DNA of 22,763 nt from DAOTZU01 sp034433995 (lineage in GTDB: Bacteria; Chloroflexota; Anaerolineae; UBA1429), in the NCBI GenBank assembly GCA_034433995.1, contig DAOTZU010000143.1, positions 1 through 22,763 of the forward strand. Direction: 5' to 3'. Below the pieces are notes generated by a model. It made no database searches and was not told where the DNA came from. It saw only the letters and a list, made by a program, of their open reading frames with translations. This document shows positions 20,905 through 22,763 of this stretch, piece by piece (position 1 is the first letter of the stretch; each line of letters starts with the position of its first letter). Made by a program: the position numbers and the translations under genes.

Positions 20905-22763
20905 TCACCAGAAAAGGACGGCCAACCGGTAGGCCACCACGCCGCCGAGGAGGGAGAGAGCCAGGAGGGCCAGCACATCCAGGATCACCCATCGCCAGGA
21001 ACCGGTCTCCTGGCGCAAGGTGGCCACGGTGGCCACGCACGGGATAAAGAGCACCTGGGCCACCAAGAAAGCCAGCCCGGCGGCCGGCGTCAGGCTGGTC
21101 GAAAGCACCCGCTGCAGCGCGGCCACATCTTCGCCCACGCCATAGAGCACGCCCAGAGTGGCGATGGCATTCTCCTTGGCCACAAAGCTGGTCAACAGGG
21201 CCACCAGGGGCCGCCAGCCCAATCCCATCCAGGCGCCGACGGGGGCCAGGAAGCGGCCCACCGCGGCCAGGTAGCTGCTCTCGATCTCCCCATGGGGCAA
21301 GGTGGCCAGGAGCCAGATGATCAGCGAGACCAGCAAGATGATGGTGCCCGCCTTGCGCACAAAGGCCGCCAGCCGCTCCCACACCTGGAGGGCGATGGTC
21401 TTCCAATGGGGCAGATGGTAGAGGGGCAGCTCCATGATAAAGGCCGAGCCTTCCCCCTTGAAAGCCACCCGGTTCACCACCAACCCCACCAAGGCCAAGA
21501 CGACCAAGGGCAACCCCGTGAGCCCCCAAGAGACCCACAGCGCCCGTTGGGGGAAAAACGCAGGCACCAAAACCGCCAACACCCCCAAACGCGCCGTGCA
21601 GGGCACCAGCGGAGCCAGCAGGGCCGTGAAGAGACGACTGCGCCGATCTTCGATGATCCGCGTGCCCATGATGGCCGGGACGTTGCAGCCGAAACCGAGG
21701 AAGAGGGGTATAAAGCTCTTGCCATGCAGGCCCAGGCTATGCATAAAGCGGTCCATGATATAGGCCGCCCGGGCCATGTAGCCCATATCCTCCAGGATCC
21801 CCATCGCCACGAAAAAGATCAACAGGAGGGGGACGAAGGTGAGCACCGTGCCCACGCCGCCCAGAATGCCATCCACCACCAGAGCCTGGAGCCAATCCGG
21901 CCCGCCGGCCAAGAGTTGCGTCAGGGCGCGGGCCAGGCCGCCCAGGCCATAAACGGCCAAGAGGTTTTGCAGCGGGGCGCCCACGGCATAGGTGAGGCCA
22001 AAGATGACCGCCAACACCGCCGCCAGGGTCACCAAGCCCCAGAAGGGGTGCGTGGCCACCCGGTCCAGGCGCTGGGTGAAGGTGATCCGCTCCGCCCGAG
22101 GACGCCGCAGGGCGGCCCGGGTCATGCGGCGGATCCAATCATAGCGCCCGCTGGCCACGGCGACGAAAGCATCCTCGTGCTGCCGCAAAAGCTCGACGAT
22201 CTCGGCCCAAAGCTCTTGCGGCAGCGCCAAAGAGATCAGCGCCGTGACTTGGGCATCCCCCTCCAAGAGCTTCAGGGCCACCCAATCCGTCGGGTACGGC
22301 TCGGGCACGCGCCCCTGCAAAAGTTCCTGCAATCGGGCCAAGACCTGTTGGTGGTCGGCGCGAATCTCCGGGCGGTGCGGCTCGCCGGGGGGACCATGGC
22401 GAATCACCTCCATCGCCGCATCCAACAATTCGTGCACGCCTTCGTTGCGCCGCGCCACCATGGGGATGACGGGCACGCCGATGGCCGCAGAGAGCACCTG
22501 CGGCTCGATCTCCAGCCCCTCCTGGCGGGCCACATCCATCATATTGAGGCCGATGACCAAAGGCACCGGCAAAGCCAGCAGCTCGGCCACCAGATACAGA
22601 TTGCGCTCCAACGAGGCCGCGTTGAGGATAACGATGACCAGATCGGGCTTGTTGTGGATGATATAATCCCGGGCGATCACCTCCTCCGGCGAGGCGGCCG
22701 TCAGGCAATACGTGCCGGGCAGGTCCACCAGATGGATGCGTAGACCATCGTGCTCCAAGGAGC
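20905..22763 (-). CDS. feoB: Ferrous iron transporter FeoB (5' end outside window)
   Basis: About 619 codons are visible and the frame continues through the right edge. FeoB imports Fe(II) across the cytoplasmic membrane and has an N-terminal GTPase domain. Visible are the G3 motif VDLPGTY and G4 motif NMMD, the helical spacer, then the membrane domain with gate-type sequences GFGCNVPAIMGTR and PLVPCTARLGVLAVL. The second gate half has RKAGTIILLVSLIIWLL and FVAKENAIATLGVLYG. The G1 loop and start codon, roughly 40-50 residues, lie outside the window. A TTG near 22758 is internal to the family alignment and is not a start. The gene is followed by feoC and an Rrf2 gene. Confidence 0.95.
   Translation of the reverse strand, partial: SLEHDGLRIHLVDLPGTYCLTAASPEEVIARDYIIHNKPDLVIVILNAASLERNLYLVAELLALPVPLVIGLNMMDVARQEGLEIEPQVLSAAIGVPVIPMVARRNEGVHELLDAAMEVIRHGPPGEPHRPEIRADHQQVLARLQELLQGRVPEPYPTDWVALKLLEGDAQVTALISLALPQELWAEIVELLRQHEDAFVAVASGRYDWIRRMTRAALRRPRAERITFTQRLDRVATHPFWGLVTLAAVLAVIFGLTYAVGAPLQNLLAVYGLGGLARALTQLLAGGPDWLQALVVDGILGGVGTVLTFVPLLLIFFVAMGILEDMGYMARAAYIMDRFMHSLGLHGKSFIPLFLGFGCNVPAIMGTRIIEDRRSRLFTALLAPLVPCTARLGVLAVLVPAFFPQRALWVSWGLTGLPLVVLALVGLVVNRVAFKGEGSAFIMELPLYHLPHWKTIALQVWERLAAFVRKAGTIILLVSLIIWLLATLPHGEIESSYLAAVGRFLAPVGAWMGLGWRPLVALLTSFVAKENAIATLGVLYGVGEDVAALQRVLSTSLTPAAGLAFLVAQVLFIPCVATVATLRQETGSWRWVILDVLALLALSLLGGVVAYRLAVLFW

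Noticed and set aside
20677..22743. 688-codon plus-strand open frame
   Set aside because: It is antisense to feoB and feoC, and its His/Gln-rich translation is typical of antisense shadow frames in GC-rich genes.
22756..22758. TTG as the feoB start
   Set aside because: The family needs a G1 loop upstream of DLPGTY and the frame stays open to the window edge.

Overview
The window is GC-rich and densely packed bacterial DNA with 21 protein genes, two of them cut by the window edges, and no RNA genes that I could recognise. The gene set suggests a Chloroflexota bacterium of the Anaerolineae type, probably from a metagenome. It includes a mevalonate kinase, a DUF2207-type membrane protein, a two-glycosyltransferase cluster, a cytoplasmic GH29 fucosidase and hairpin-rich intergenic repeats. 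The taxonomic call is inference from gene content and base composition; no marker gene confirms it.

Region 1 (1-8586, all minus strand, transcribed right to left) looks like one long transcription unit. It runs from a small membrane protein through a GT4 glycosyltransferase and a WecG/TagA/CpsF glycosyltransferase to a DUF2207-like membrane protein. That protein ends in a 49-residue Cys/His tail built from CHSA repeats. Five bases further on lies a radical SAM/SPASM enzyme with an N-terminal PqqD-like (RRE) domain. After a palindromic intergenic element come a coiled-coil protein, a zinc-ribbon membrane protein and a HExxH metallopeptidase cut by the window edge. The Cys/His-tailed protein and its neighbouring RRE-radical SAM enzyme are the most notable item here: they look like a substrate and maturase pair in which the substrate is the cytoplasmic tail of a membrane protein.

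Region 2 (8722-14126) starts with a mevalonate kinase on the minus strand. Its strong promoter diverges from a plus-strand run of a zinc alcohol dehydrogenase, a nucleoside hydrolase, a NIF3-family protein and an alpha-L-fucosidase, which looks like sugar or nucleoside salvage. Two repeat-like palindromic elements lie between these genes. A 13-bp hairpin closes the run against the next, convergent operon.

Region 3 (14185-18677, minus) is a MarR regulator followed by two ABC exporter half-transporters. They carry the asymmetric ATP-site changes of heterodimeric exporters. The MarR promoter lies back to back with the promoter of a TM1367-like cyclophilin-fold protein (18863), which is followed by a FAH-superfamily 2-keto-4-pentenoate hydratase-like enzyme.

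Region 4 (20100-22763, minus) is a ferrous iron uptake locus: FeoB (its N-terminal G1 region is outside the window), FeoC, then an Rrf2-family regulator with its own promoter.
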